Assembly: GCA_029959195.1 (NCBI GenBank)
Contig: CP114124.1
Span: 2,179,102-2,243,101 of the forward strand
Length of the DNA stretch: 64,000 nucleotides
Source: Dictyophora rubrovolvata
Lineage: Eukaryota > Basidiomycota > Agaricomycetes > Phallales > Phallaceae
Direction of reading: 5' to 3'
The position numbers were made by a program, and so were the translations under genes. A model generated the notes under the pieces. The model made no database searches and had not been told where the DNA came from. It saw nothing but the letters and a program-made list of their open reading frames with translations. The stretch's first letter is position 1. Every line of letters starts with the position of its first letter. Shown in pieces: positions 10,995 to 22,600 of this stretch.

Positions 10995-11898
10995 TTATGC
11001 TCGCCAGGGCTTCGGTGAAGACCACAAGCCCAGCTCCGCTAATTCTTTTAGTTCACTCAGCGTCGTTTCCATCGCATGAGATGTTCCCTCCCAGCGTACT
11101 TCATAAACAATCCCATCTGCAGTCCGTTTAAGGCTTACTAATTCAAACGGAGTAAAGCTCTGGCCATTAGGAGCGTCTGCAACAAAAAAAATGTTGTTGA
11201 ATAGATGTCCATCATTCCCCTTTTTGAACTCATCGAATGTAATTTTTGTCCACTTCGTAGGGTCTCGACTGGCATCTGAAGGATCGAAAAAATTGGGATC
11301 TTGGTTAAGAGGCCGGAAGTTGCCAATGGGATTGAGAGAGACTTGGTCGCCTATTTTGACGCGTCCATCAGGCAAAAGCATGCCCATTGCTTCCCATCTT
11401 TTTCTGTAGGCTGTGTGACTAGATATAAAATTATTCAGACATTAGTCGCAGATACAGAATGGCGATGCACATACTGTATTTCTGTCATTCTAATATTCAC
11501 AGCGCTGGACAACCGTGGATAGTTGTACCTCACATGACTATTCATCATTATAGCACCAGAATTAGCGGCCTTCATCATCCTCATCGCACTTTATTGATTG
11601 TGTGATTCAATGTCTGTCGTTTATAAAAAAAATAAACTTACTGTTCAAGTGTATTCCCTTGCCGGAACTCATCAACCTTGTTTTTCATACGCACAGTAAA
11701 CTCTTCAAGGCCAGCTAATCCGGGGCTTGTCATTTGCCCGTCATCATCGGCCATGACCTTCTCATAGAGTTCGAGAAATGCATCTTGAGGCATTCCCCTC
11801 AACCTGTCATTGCCTTCAGTCATAGCAAAGATGAGGTCAGCATGACGCTGTGCCAGTTCCTCAACTAGTACCTTCTCGTCTTTCGAAAGTCGTGGCAT
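10995..11898 (-). CDS. orphan three-exon protein, copy C (264 aa)
   Basis: join(11898-11642, 11588-11475, 11418-10995) gives 264 aa in frame; introns are 53 and 56 nt. It starts MPRLSKDEKVLVEELAQRH and is very close to copy B along its length (shared DASRDP, ITFDEFKK, NIFFVAD, WEGTSHAME), ending LGLWSSPKPWRA. The conserved exon structure, intact frame and mainly conservative changes relative to B suggest it is functional or very recently duplicated. Function unknown. Confidence 0.75.
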
Positions 11899-12254
11899 GA
11901 ACGCAAGATGCAGGGAGAAAACGTGTTTGTTTTGCCACCTTTTTCGGAGATTGAAGATTTACGGCTACATCGGCAGGGCGAGGCCTGTCAAATTTCAATG
12001 GCAAAGCGCGAACCCTGGGCCTGAAGTACAACCTCGTCTTGGACACAAACTAATTCCAATTCGAAAACTGACTTGGATTTAAGTCCCTGGACCGGACGCT
12101 AATTCAACTTATTTGAGGTTTGTGCGGCTCATCCTTCTATTGTCCATAGTACACAGGAATTCCTCATAGCTAATAACATTTTTCAGGGTCGGAATATGTT
12201 ATTCAGTTATAATAAAAATGAGAACAGGGACATAAAAATAATAACGACACTTGA

Positions 12255-12330
12255 ACTTTACTATGCTGGTGAAATCCACAATCCATGCTCAGCGAGCTTC
12301 TTCAGTTCTTCGAACTTAAGAACCACCGGC
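12255..12330 (-). pseudogene. 3' end fragment of the orphan family (F)
   Basis: The minus-strand translation FEELKKLAEHGLWISPA followed by a stop matches the C-terminus of copy C (LSELKELAELGLWSSPKP). Nothing else of the gene is recognisable upstream. Confidence 0.5.
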
Positions 12331-12665
12331 GACCATTATCAGGATCTCTCATAACGCGATATTAAATACTGATTGTCCCACTAGTATATGACAGCAGGGG
12401 CGAATATGTGCAAGCTTCAACAGAAAATATGTCTCCTTTCGTCGCGTTTGAGACATCGTGCATCAATAGTTCGACGTTCAACGTTAGTGCTTTGCCTTAA
12501 AAGACTTTAAATCGACTAACTGGGTAATCAATTTGAACGTGTAAAAAGTTTAGTAAAATAGAGGCATCTTATTGTTGACTGGTACGTATTAGTGAACTTC
12601 CTAGTTCAATGGAAGGTATACAGGAATTTATAAACATGAGCTTTGAGCGACTGTTGACAAGTAAA

Positions 12666-13073
12666 TCAAATAAAGACTGTTTCGAATTTGTAGTTCCTGA
12701 CACCTATGAAGCTCAATGAGTAAATCCATCAAATAATCAACGGTCACAGCATACCTTGACTGTCAAGAAATTGTCTAACCATTTCATCCTGCCCGCACTT
12801 TTTGAACTGCCTCATTTCCGACGGAGGTATCCCGTCATATCCATAGAATTGCCCGCTCTGCGTGACAAACATGAACTTAGAGTTCTCCCTTTCACCAACT
12901 TTCTTAAAGTCGATGCGAAGATGCCTTAAAATGGGTCGCAGAATCATGTAGGTAGTGGGACTCTCCATGATTGGGTGCAGTTTCAAGCCTTCCACATGAT
13001 ACGCCCATTCGGCCGCAGCCTCCAAACTGATAGTGTACCCACCCAGGCGATGGTACGGGTTGATGGTAGGCAT
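12666..13073 (-). CDS. orphan two-exon small protein, paralog 1 (118 aa)
   Basis: join(13073-12755, 12703-12666) with a 51-nt intron gives 118 aa. Paralogs at 34864-35282 and 57127-57551 share the core YHRLGGYTIS, the SPTTYMIL stretch, KFMFVTQS and FKKC. The second exon encodes GVRNYKFETV plus two residues and the stop in paralogs 1 and 2, GITNYKFETVLM in paralog 3; it was found only by comparing the three copies. No signal peptide, no membrane segment, no known family. The promoter is conserved with the other two copies. Confidence 0.72.
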
Positions 13074-13123
13074 GTTGATAAGAAGTTTAGAGATTGGTGT
13101 AGTTAGGCTGGAAATGCACTGAC

Positions 13124-13214
13124 ACGTTGTTCGACGGTCGGTGGTGATGAGGGGTTTGAGTTGTTGGAAAAACAGAGCAGGGGCCCCGTTTATATATCGT
13201 CGCGTTATGTGGAC
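13124..13214 (-). promoter_or_regulatory. conserved promoter of small paralog 1
   Basis: On the minus strand TATATAAA (13190-13198) lies about 120 bp upstream of the ATG, next to CGCGACGA and GGGGCC blocks and the motif GTTGTTCGACGGTCG. The same arrangement occurs upstream of the other two paralogs (35331-35425, 57597-57690). Confidence 0.65.
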
Positions 13215-14321
13215 TTAGTGCAATTTATGGACTTGACAATCAGTCCTAGTCGAAGTGATGTGTGGTTTATTGGACCAATCTGACCAAAGTGGTCTGAAGT
13301 CGCGGTTGGAAAAGAGGGCCCAAATGACGTCGAGTCCCAGTAAGACGATGATCCACGGCAAGAACTTGTTATACTGACATCATTCGGGATGTGGTCGTAA
13401 TACATACTATATATCATCCTAGCGACAAGACCTAAAGGATAGCATAGATTGACATACATCAAAATTCTCCATACATCGCAAAAGTTCTCGAAGATTAAAA
13501 TGAGCTGGGGACAAACTTTGACTCGATCCCCCCCGTCCACTTCGTTCGTCGATCCTGAGTTTAGGTAATCGTCGTAAACGGGCAGATGTGATATTATTAA
13601 TGGAACGGAGTCGGGATAGAATATCAAATTGAAGTGAAAAACGGGAAGATAGCGATCAGAGTTTAGGTAGCATATGGGACGCAGGATGAGCTTGAAACGG
13701 CTGAAACTCGATGTTAATGATAATAGCGAATATATTTTTAAGAGAACTTCTCCAGCAATGGTCAGTTGGCATGTTCCATCCTATAGATAGATTCTGGAAT
13801 GGCATAGCAAAATTCGCGAACCATCGAAGAAAAAAACCGAGTATAATATGCATGATCGACAGACATGACAACTGCCAGCACGATGGCGTTGGTTCCATAT
13901 GAACACTGTGTAATTATTGTTTAAAAAGCCATCGTTTAAAGCACCACAGTGGTCTCGGTCATTTTGGACTGCAGATCGAGGTTTCGTAGAGACCCACGGA
14001 TTCTTAACTGATACCCGAGACTCTCTTTTGTCGTTCGCATTTTTCGCCACCACTTGTTTCCACGCCAGACTACTCGATTCCGACTCCAACTTCTGAGTGC
14101 GTGGTCTCCCTTTCAGACATTCAATTATCAAGATAGAGATAAGCCAGTAAAGCCAGGCAATTCAAAAGCAAGGAGCTCATGTGATGGTACAGTTGGTACT
14201 ACGCCAGGCGACTATGATTTCACTGAAACATGACTAGATTCAGAGTGCAACCAGCCATATTTACTTATGACAATGCACAATGATTTCGATCTGGATCACG
14301 TTACTACCAGGCTCACCTCCC
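13215..14321. other. duplicated upstream flank, no gene
   Basis: The block 13215-13580 is homologous to 57730-58265 and in part to 35460-35850 (shared CCCAAATGACGT, TCTCCAGACAT/CCATACAT, GGGGACAAACTTTGACT). The remainder to 14321 has no supported gene. Confidence 0.5.
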
Positions 14322-14405
14322 TACACGCCCAGCGAGAAATGTTGCCATTAATGGGACCTATGGATTGGGCTCTGAATTGCCACCAATTTGGTACCATTTC
14401 AGTAC
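14322..14405 (+). repeat. left terminal inverted repeat
   Basis: Starts TACACGCCCAGCGAGAAATG and ends CATTTCAGTAC; it is the reverse complement of 25674-25757 with three transitions. Two of these are TG here against CG on the right, as expected from deamination of methylated CpG. Confidence 0.88.
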
Positions 14406-14613
14406 TGACTTCATTTCGTTTTGGCCAGCCGAGACTAACCGAGACTAACCGATGCGATGACATAAGACATTGGTACACGCCCAAGGGGTGTGTGACCTAA
14501 TAACCAGCTGACGCAGTGGAACCTGCTTGGCACCCTGCTTGACCAGGTCACAGTAGTATAATCGTGCCGAACCACTAATCAGATGTTATTGAGTAACCTC
14601 ACCGAGATGTTTG

Positions 14614-14662
14614 CTCTTGCTTACTCTTGCTTACTCTTGCTTACCTCGCTTACTTTGCTTAC
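14614..14662. repeat. 10-bp minisatellite (CTTGCTTACT)n
   Basis: About four to five imperfect copies of CTTGCTTACT just inside the left end of the transposon. Confidence 0.75.
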
Positions 14663-14940
14663 AGAGAGACCCTATTGTGAGGTCTCACAGAGCATCACGT
14701 GCATGTCGGGGTTCAAATTACTGGCATAGCTCATTTATTCAAATTTCATGCTTTAAAATGTTCATACGAAACTGATTATTACATTGAATTTCTAAGCTAT
14801 GAAGTCCAAGTATATAGCGGAGGGTATTATGAAAATCCTGTAGAGTAGCGACACTATGGGAATACTGAGAAATGCTGTGTTCAGGAGAAAACTTGCTCGA
14901 AATGTAGTTTAGATGAGAGTTTGCTTTAACCACAGCCATT

Positions 14941-15480
14941 AACTATCAAAAAGCGTCAACATCAGAGCCATCATTGTCAGCCATTTCTTGGGGTTGGTAT
15001 TTGAACTGCTGGATGGCACTCTTCACATCGGTTTCCCAGCAGGTAGCTTTTCAAGCTGCGGGAGCCTTTTCTCCTGGCTGAGGTGGATATGCTTGGAGGT
15101 CTGTTTGTAACATACTTTCCAAAGTTCTAAACAATTGGAATTAATAGTAAAGAGAAAGAGACATTAAGAGGGATATAATGGTCACTTACCCAGCCAGCAG
15201 GACTTTTAGATCCAAGCCAGATCCGCCAAGCCCGAGATGCAGCTGGTGCAAACCCTTGTCAACCTCACTCCAGAAAGTGCCTTTTGATGTACCCTGATTA
15301 CCTTCCGAAGATGAAGACTGAGACTGATACCTCAAATACATGTGTCTCTACTTGACTGTCATTAAAATGTGTAAGAAAATATATGTAAAACTCACCAGGA
15401 AAGCTGCTCACTGGAAATGCCAGTTGGTTAGACTGATATGGGTTCCGGCAATCTTTTGAGCGATGTAACGATCCGAAGAT
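14941..15480 (-). CDS. possible small gene near transposon left end
   Basis: Splice-like signals join open segments: an exon with QSQSSSSEGNQG and KGTFWSEVDKGLHQLHLGLG, a donor GTAAGTGACC near 15190, a 62-nt intron ending TTTAG, and a last exon reading LESMLQTDLQAYPPQPGEKA then a stop. The 5' end is not resolved. No family recognised; it may be the 3' end of an element gene. Confidence 0.3.
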
Positions 15481-16288
15481 AATAGCTAAATGTCGTAGCT
15501 ATATGTACAATCGGAAAAACTACGAAGATATTTTGTTTGAGGTCATCTAGTCTCCGTGGAGTGGGTCCTAATGCTGATTTCGTAAGGAGGAGGGTGGGGG
15601 AATAATATGATATTTAGCGAGTGTGTGTGCGTTGATATAAAACCAACAACAACAAAAAAAATGATGATCCTAAGATCGTGTGTGTGTGAGGGGGACAATA
15701 AATGTGAGTTGCGATAAAATGGTGAGTCAATACGCCGTCGATAATACAGCGATGATAATCTGTTTTAAAGTTAGTAAGGCTTCAACGACAATACGAATCG
15801 TTGAGTTTATACTCCGAGGCCTCACTCAGAGTAATCCAAAGAAATAGACGTGAGCGTAGAAATAGACTAGAGATGAAACTTGACTTGAACTTGACTTAAA
15901 CTGAACTAAACTTGAGACAACCGTTCTGGTAGATTGCTGCTGTTACAATTATTTACATGCAGTATATATACCATTTGGAAATATAAAGGAAAGCAGAATG
16001 ATCACTCATCATTCGCCATGATAACAAAAGGAAACAAAAAGAGAACAAAGAAACAAAAGAAAACGGAGAAAACGATGGAGGATACAATTACAGAAAAAGG
16101 GGAATCGCATATGTGGTTAGGGGGAATAGGAGAAATATGTTGAAACAAAAGAGAAACAAAAGAGAAACAAAAAGAGATCAAAAGAAAACAATGAAACCGG
16201 ATTCCCAGCATAGCTTTACCAAAATCACCATCTGGCACTTCTCGCGCTACCTCTTACCCAAAACTATAATCTTACCATCCCAAACTTC
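15481..16288. other. transposon interior, no supported gene
   Basis: A-rich purine tracts (AACAAAAGAGAAACAAAAG) around 16015-16195 and a GT-rich stretch near 15680; short ORFs only. Confidence 0.35.
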
Positions 16289-16588
16289 TTACTGATCTGG
16301 TTCTTGTTGACGAGATCTTCTTCTTCGTGGCTGTGGCACAATAATAATGGCTATGGCAACGCTTAACAATACCAGATCTTGAACGAGATTGGATTGGAGA
16401 TCGGAATAGGAAGGGAGGGTTTGATTTCCAACAGAGTAGTTGGGAGGGGATGGGATGGCAGATAGGGGTGCGTCTATGAATAAGAATTGAGTATAACTTT
16501 GAAATTGATGACGAAAGACCAGTCTCCAGATTGATTCTTCTTGACGATTTGTTGAAAGGAACTCGACAAACTCATACGATTCGTCCAT
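16289..16588 (-). CDS. hypothetical 99-aa ORF inside the transposon
   Basis: MDESYEFVEFLSTNRQEES..., with a hydrophobic stretch near residues 70-82 (LVLLSVAIAIIIV) followed by a basic tail PRRRRSR. This could be a single tail-anchored membrane segment. Unsupported by homology. Confidence 0.3.
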   Translation of the reverse strand: MDESYEFVEFLSTNRQEESIWRLVFRHQFQSYTQFLFIDAPLSAIPSPPNYSVGNQTLPSYSDLQSNLVQDLVLLSVAIAIIIVPQPRRRRSRQQEPDQ

Positions 16589-16624
16589 GACATTGACGTT
16601 GGTTCATTCGTACAGGGTTAAAGC

Positions 16625-16867
16625 TCATGGATATCCTATCTCCAGATCATCATAAGGAATAGTAATCTCCATTAGTGGCTGTGGAGTAATCGGAAGCATT
16701 GTGGAGGGGTCGACATCAATTTCAGAAACAAGAGTATTGTAAACGTGAAGTCGTGAGAGGAAATTAGGGTTGGGTCCAAATCTGAGAGAAGAACGATATT
16801 CAAAAGGGAAGAAAGGGAGTTGAAAAAGGGGAATAGGGGAAGTAGGAGTATCGTTATTGTCCGACAT
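16625..16867 (-). CDS. hypothetical 80-aa ORF inside the transposon
   Basis: MSDNNDTPTSPIPLFQLPF...; composition looks coding and it lies head-to-tail with the 99-aa ORF 36 bp downstream. It may be an exon of one gene with it, though no convincing splice pair was found. Confidence 0.3.
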   Translation of the reverse strand: MSDNNDTPTSPIPLFQLPFFPFEYRSSLRFGPNPNFLSRLHVYNTLVSEIDVDPSTMLPITPQPLMEITIPYDDLEIGYP

Positions 16868-17023
16868 GATGATATGAGTTAACCAAAATTTTTAAGCGCT
16901 AATGAAATGTCCAAAAAGAAAGAAGGAGATGAAATACAAATCTAATTGCTTATCCTAATCAAGCCTTTTGTCCTAATTTTGTCCAAGAAGGTTTGAGCAA
17001 ACACGTCGGATCTTTCGGAAGGA

Positions 17024-18732
17024 TCATTTGGATGGAGAAGAGGGGAGAGATATTGGTTCTGGCGAATGGGGTGAAAAACGAGACATTTGAGGATCTACAG
17101 GAACAAGATTGGCTGGTCTATATGGGCTATGTTTTTGCGTTTTTATGTTTTTCATGACAACCCAACGACTTGGCACATCTAGAACCAGGAATGTAAATTC
17201 GAACCCTTCTTGTGTCACTAACCAAATCCGATATGAGTCTTTAACGGCTGATTCGGGTGTAGAATAAACATTGATAATTGTAAACCAGTCTAATCGTTCC
17301 TCGATATAAACCTTTTCTCCAAACATGAGACCGGGGTGAACCAAATCCGAACTTCTGCATTGACGAATAATAAGAGGTGGAGGGAACTTCAGGAGGTACG
17401 TTTCTTCGTCGATGTCAAGACTCGCATATTGGGAACTATAGATATAAAGAGTCGTATGCAGATCCAAATCGTATGTCCTTGGACTGGAAGGCGAAAAATG
17501 AAAAGGTGATATAGATTCATCGTCAGAGGGGGGTAATGACTTGGTGGGAGATGCTGGAATGGGCAAAGAGATTGATGATGTAAGTGAAATGAAAATGCGG
17601 CCATTTTTTTTTTTTGTAAGGGTTTTGATTTCGAGAGGCTGTGGTGTATCGGTTAAGTTTTTGGTAGTTTGACACTCCGCTTTGAACCAAAAATCAGAAC
17701 GTTTCCTTATTAGGAAGATTTTGGTGCGCGACAGTGAGCACGTAGACTGAGTCATGCGGAATGGTAATCGATTCTCGAATCTAATTGATGATGTAAACTG
17801 TGAAGGAGATGATGTGTGGATAAACTTTACTTTTGTTTTTGCTTTACTCCTCCAATCAGTTAAAGTATTTGAGATAGCAGAACTAAGTGCAGCAAAATGA
17901 TCGCGAACAATGTTCAAAGGAACACTCCAGGCTTGAGGGTGTTCAATGATATCCACCTTATAAACATCAGTCATGTGGTCTAAGATGTGAAAATGCAATA
18001 TACTTACAGTAATGAATGTAGTTAAGCCTGTGACATATGCTTGAAGGTTAGGGCTCATCATAAATGCCCTCAATCTTGGGATGACCTTTTTCTTGACAAA
18101 TATCAGTATATGAGATTAAAAAAAGAAGTATTAAGAACCTTAAACCACTCTTCCTTCGAATAATCCACCTTATCTTCTTTCCTCTGTTCTTGATAATATA
18201 AGTGCTGAGCCTCTGAGGCAAGCAGAAGGGACTTGAGATCCAGCTTTAAATCATATAAAAACAGACTGCTGAGAAATGAGCATAGTACGTACTTTTGATA
18301 GCTGTGTCATATGATCACGACTTCCTTGATTCAAATCCCAATATTGACATAGATAATTAACCGATTCTTGATAGCACATGGCTTCCTGAAGGGCATTGGG
18401 AGGATCCAGACCAGTGGCAAAACGAAGGGCATGTGAGGAGACGACAGGGCCAGAAAGCATGTTAGAAGCAGGAGAAATGAGGGGTGCAGGAGAAACAGAA
18501 GGTGCAGGAGAAGTGATGGATGGTGCAGGAGAAATGGGGGCTGCAGGAGAAATGGGGGGTGTAGGAGAAACAGAGCGAGAGTTTGCAGTATCTGGTACAG
18601 TGTAACTCCCGAGAGATAAATTTGAGAAATCGAGTCCAACTGAAGAGTGCATGAATGGATTTGAGGGCGTACTGGATCTGATGGATGAAGTACGTCGAAG
18701 ACTAGGTGTGACCCGTGATGGAGGATAGGGAC
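17024..18732 (-). CDS. transposon cargo protein, Ser/Pro-rich N-terminus, unknown
   Basis: Spliced model: an exon ending QLSK near 18288, a 49-nt intron, an exon LDLKSLLLASEAQHLYYQEQ..EEWFK, a 52-nt intron, then VIPRLRAFMMSPNLQ. A third, 51-nt in-frame intron with a TGACTGATG branch site gives TTFIT-VDIIEHPQAW. The N-terminal part has tandem PISPAP-type repeats; the C-terminal part has hydrophobic beta-rich segments (KVYIEERLDWFTIINV, YRIWLVTQEGFEFTFLVLDV) and a Ser/Pro tail. The first coding exon is not resolved: the open frame begins at an AG acceptor near 18732. Residue patterns match nothing I can name; no zinc cluster or DDE motif is visible. Confidence 0.5.
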
Positions 18733-18819
18733 TTTCGGGATTGCGCTGATGTCATTAGGATGGATGACATGGAGAAAGTTGGCTGAGAAAGCCACCATGC
18801 ATGACAGGATCGCTGCCAC

Positions 18820-19679
18820 CCGTCACAGAACCCACCGAAATATCTCGAGCAACTTGTTATTGAATTTTGTCTAAGTCTGGAAACATGATAATGAACGAAG
18901 AATTAAAAACTTTGGATAAAGATTGGAGTGGATTATTCAATGAAGGGAGGTTTGAATCAGAAACAAACTGGAGCAAAAAAAAGAGCGAGTGAGAGAGTGA
19001 GAGTGATTACTTAAGAATTACATAACCTCAGAATGCATATTGTTGGACACGCATCAATGTTTTCAATTTTTATTGTTGTAATTTTTCTGTAGTCCAACAT
19101 TCTTCAATCATTTAATACTTGTCATTTAAGCAACTAGATATAAATGCTTATTGTTGTACTTTAAGCAGCGAGATATTGATATTAGTCTACTTGAAATAAT
19201 AAGGGTAAGAAGACTAGGCGCAAAAGGATAATATGAATGATAAATGGGTAAATGGATATTACGGGTGACATATAATGCAGGTGTGGTATGTGTCAGACAT
19301 GAGTGATCATGTGTTTATGGCATAACTGTAAGGGAGGCTGAGATGTCGAAAATGATGTCGAGAAAAATGCAGAGACAATGACATCAACACAGAAATATCA
19401 AGGGACCTACGAGTTGAGACTGTCAATGTCATCTATGAGAATTGTAACCATTAATATTATTTATGAAAACTATCTTCTTGAAACTGTCAATGTTATCCAC
19501 AAGAATTGTGTCAGGAACGCACAACATGTACAAAGCGTGTTATATACAGTAGATGGCACCAATGGCATTCACAATAGTCTGAGCCTTTCTTCCTTTTATC
19601 TGGGAGCAGACCCTGGTTAAAATAAATGCAATCAGAATAATGATATCACCAGAAACATATCAAAAGAATATCTGCACAT
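18820..19679. other. transposon interior, no supported gene
   Basis: AT-rich; it may include the unresolved 5' exon of the upstream minus-strand gene and the 3' region of the large gene. Short ORFs only. Confidence 0.3.
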
Positions 19680-22600
19680 TTATACATGTTTCTGGCGCTT
19701 TGAGCTTGTAGAGGAATATTGTTTTGACATTGATTTTATTTGTTTACCATAATTAGGTTCATTAGTGATAGTGTCTTGAGATAGATCAAAGGTAAAAGTG
19801 CAATCACTGAGCTTGAAGGGCGTAGTAAGTGGATCATGAACATAATTTGGAATTTGCATCATGTATTCATAGCATTCCATTAAAAACTCGGTAATTGGCA
19901 TTTCTTCCAGCTGGTTATAGAGTTGCTTGGTTTGAGAGTATTGTTGGACGGGGTTATCTGGTTGCATACACCCATGTGAAGGAAGGGGGATAAACTCAGA
20001 TATCCCTGCATTCATGTTGGGGGTGTCGGTGAGTGGTAAAGTGTCAATAGGCTAAAAAAAATTAGAATTAGGAAATGTGAAGTATCTGAATTATTATGGA
20101 TGTCAGAACCTCTGCTGGTGACTTGAATATTTGTGGCATTGCCATTGTTAACTCAGGTTCTCTAATCTCTGTGCCATGGGCAATATCCTCAATATCTTCG
20201 ATTTCCTCCAATGACTCGTTATCCTTGGAGCCCGTGGCCATATCATTCTCCAGCTTTAAGGCTTTCCTCAATTCTTTGAGCTCTTTCATTTGTTGTGCCT
20301 GCCATTTTTTGTTCCAGACTTTAGTCGCACCTTGCAAACAGGGAATGGTATGGTCTTCATAATAAACCCGGGGTTTTGGAAATTCTTTGGGAAGGAAGTC
20401 TCGGATGAGTTCGTAATTGTGCAAAGATGAAGTATTGAGAACAAAATACTGCTCATCCTTGTGTTTGATGATCCGTATTTGTTTGTTTGTTTCTTTTCAT
20501 TCCTGCCGAGCAACCTTTGCACCATCTGCTGTGCAACAGGATTTTGTGCAGTCATATTGGATATTCACAACACATAATAAATGCTATAGAAACATTCAAT
20601 GAATTGTAGTTCCAAATGACTATTTACCTCTGGTTGCACAGCCACTAAATCTGCAGTCAATTCCAGCTGTGGCATGTCAAGTATGGGATGACACTCAGGT
20701 TTCAAATCGAAAAGATTTGCAATGACCAATACAGACGAGACTTCATGACCTTCATGCACTTCCTTAATAACATTAATTTCCTTGATAATCCCAAGTATTT
20801 GAGAGCATTCCTAAATAATGCAGTGTGAAGCGCCTTGCACTAATGCTGCAAAAATACTTACTTTTTAAATGAGTATACAACTTCCAATTGATACTTTGTC
20901 TGAATTTTTGGTTATAATAGATTCACAAATATACACCTGTTCCTTATCATCAATTGCTGGGGAAACATCATGCGATTTCGCAAGTAGTGTCTCATTAAAT
21001 ACAATAGTAGCTACCGGTTTTCGCCCATATTTTTTTCTGCGTGGTAATAACCTGTGAACATAACTACCTGTAGATACATATCTTTGAATTATAATAGAAA
21101 TTAAATTCAAAGAAATACTCACCAGGAATCCTCTCTTTTTTGTTCGGAAGATCCAGGAGATGGGCATACTCAGAAGAATTGAGAACCATCTGCAAAATCT
21201 TCTTGGACGAATGCATGTATGATTTGCGTTTTTCATTATACCACCACCCACCAGATGTGATGTGTTTTATCCATTCCAAATTAGCAAATGTGATAGCACT
21301 GTCACGACTGGGAGCTTGTCGATTACTGTGAATACACCCTAGCCTAAACATGGTATTAAAGGACTCATATCGTTCAGTCGCAAAAAAAAGCGCAGGGCCA
21401 AAGTGACGAATGAAGTAAGGCAAATGCACAAGAAAGTGAAACTTAGGTTTGGTGGTGATGATGGATGGTGCGCAGATAGCTGTTTTCGATAGGAATTGGT
21501 CAATGACTTCTTGAAGCTCATTCTACAATATTTGTTATCTATTAGTAATGAGGATAAAAGCTGAACAATACCAAGTAATCTTCGATATCACTAATTTTGG
21601 TATGCCAGCAAAGCACTATCAGCCGTCCCAAGAGTAGCCATGCATCAAGTACATCTTTAGATACAAGGTCAAAGATAATATGGGGCAACACTTGAATGAG
21701 GGTCTTGAAGTGTTTTCCGATGAGTGAGCTTCTATGTTGGCAGATGTAGTCTACTGCTATTGGTGGTATATTTAATCCACCCGATGATACCGAATGTAAC
21801 CGAGCCTTGAAAAGTTCCAACTTTTTCGCACCAACAATGACAAACATAGTTTGATACTAAAAGTATTTGATGATGCTAAGTAATACAGTGTGAAGGAGCT
21901 CTGTTGGCATATCTTTGTGGATGTCAAGGCCTGACGCAAGGCAGTGAGCCAGTGTATATGTGTGTATGCGTCATTTGAACAAACTCACCTGAAACATCCA
22001 TCAACGGATTTTTTATTGGGCCAGCTTGGCGCAGTTTACTCAGTTCCATACTAAGCCGTTCTTTATATAGTTCTCTGGTCAAACTAGATGTTCGGTTTGC
22101 CCAGAGTGTATCCCCCATTTGTCTAAGGTGGTCTATCAAAGGTTGTGCAAACGCGTCTTTAACTCCAGATTCATGTGTCATTTTACTAATGGCAGTGTGC
22201 AATTGAGGAAGCAAAACATATTCAAATTGTGTGTCAATCACATCCATGGTTTCTCTCAAGACTCGCATTCGATTTGGCTGTAAACTAAGTCAGTGCCACT
22301 AAGACGTTGCATCTACATGGCTCACCTGAAACAACGAACAATATCCTTCATCACCTTTTTTATGAGCTTGTGTTCCTCCAGCGTGACATGTTCAACAAAA
22401 TTTGTTTGCAACCAATCCACATTGACAAGAGATTTCAGCATGCACCAGGTTATCCCCAGCAATGAAATATAGGAACACATCTATTATGCATTCGCAGTGA
22501 TTAAGGCAATCATATGCCACACACCCTTCTGAGTTTCTTTTTCAAAAATTAGTGTGAGATATGCATATATCGGGAACCACAAACCTGAGTAACTCTTGAA

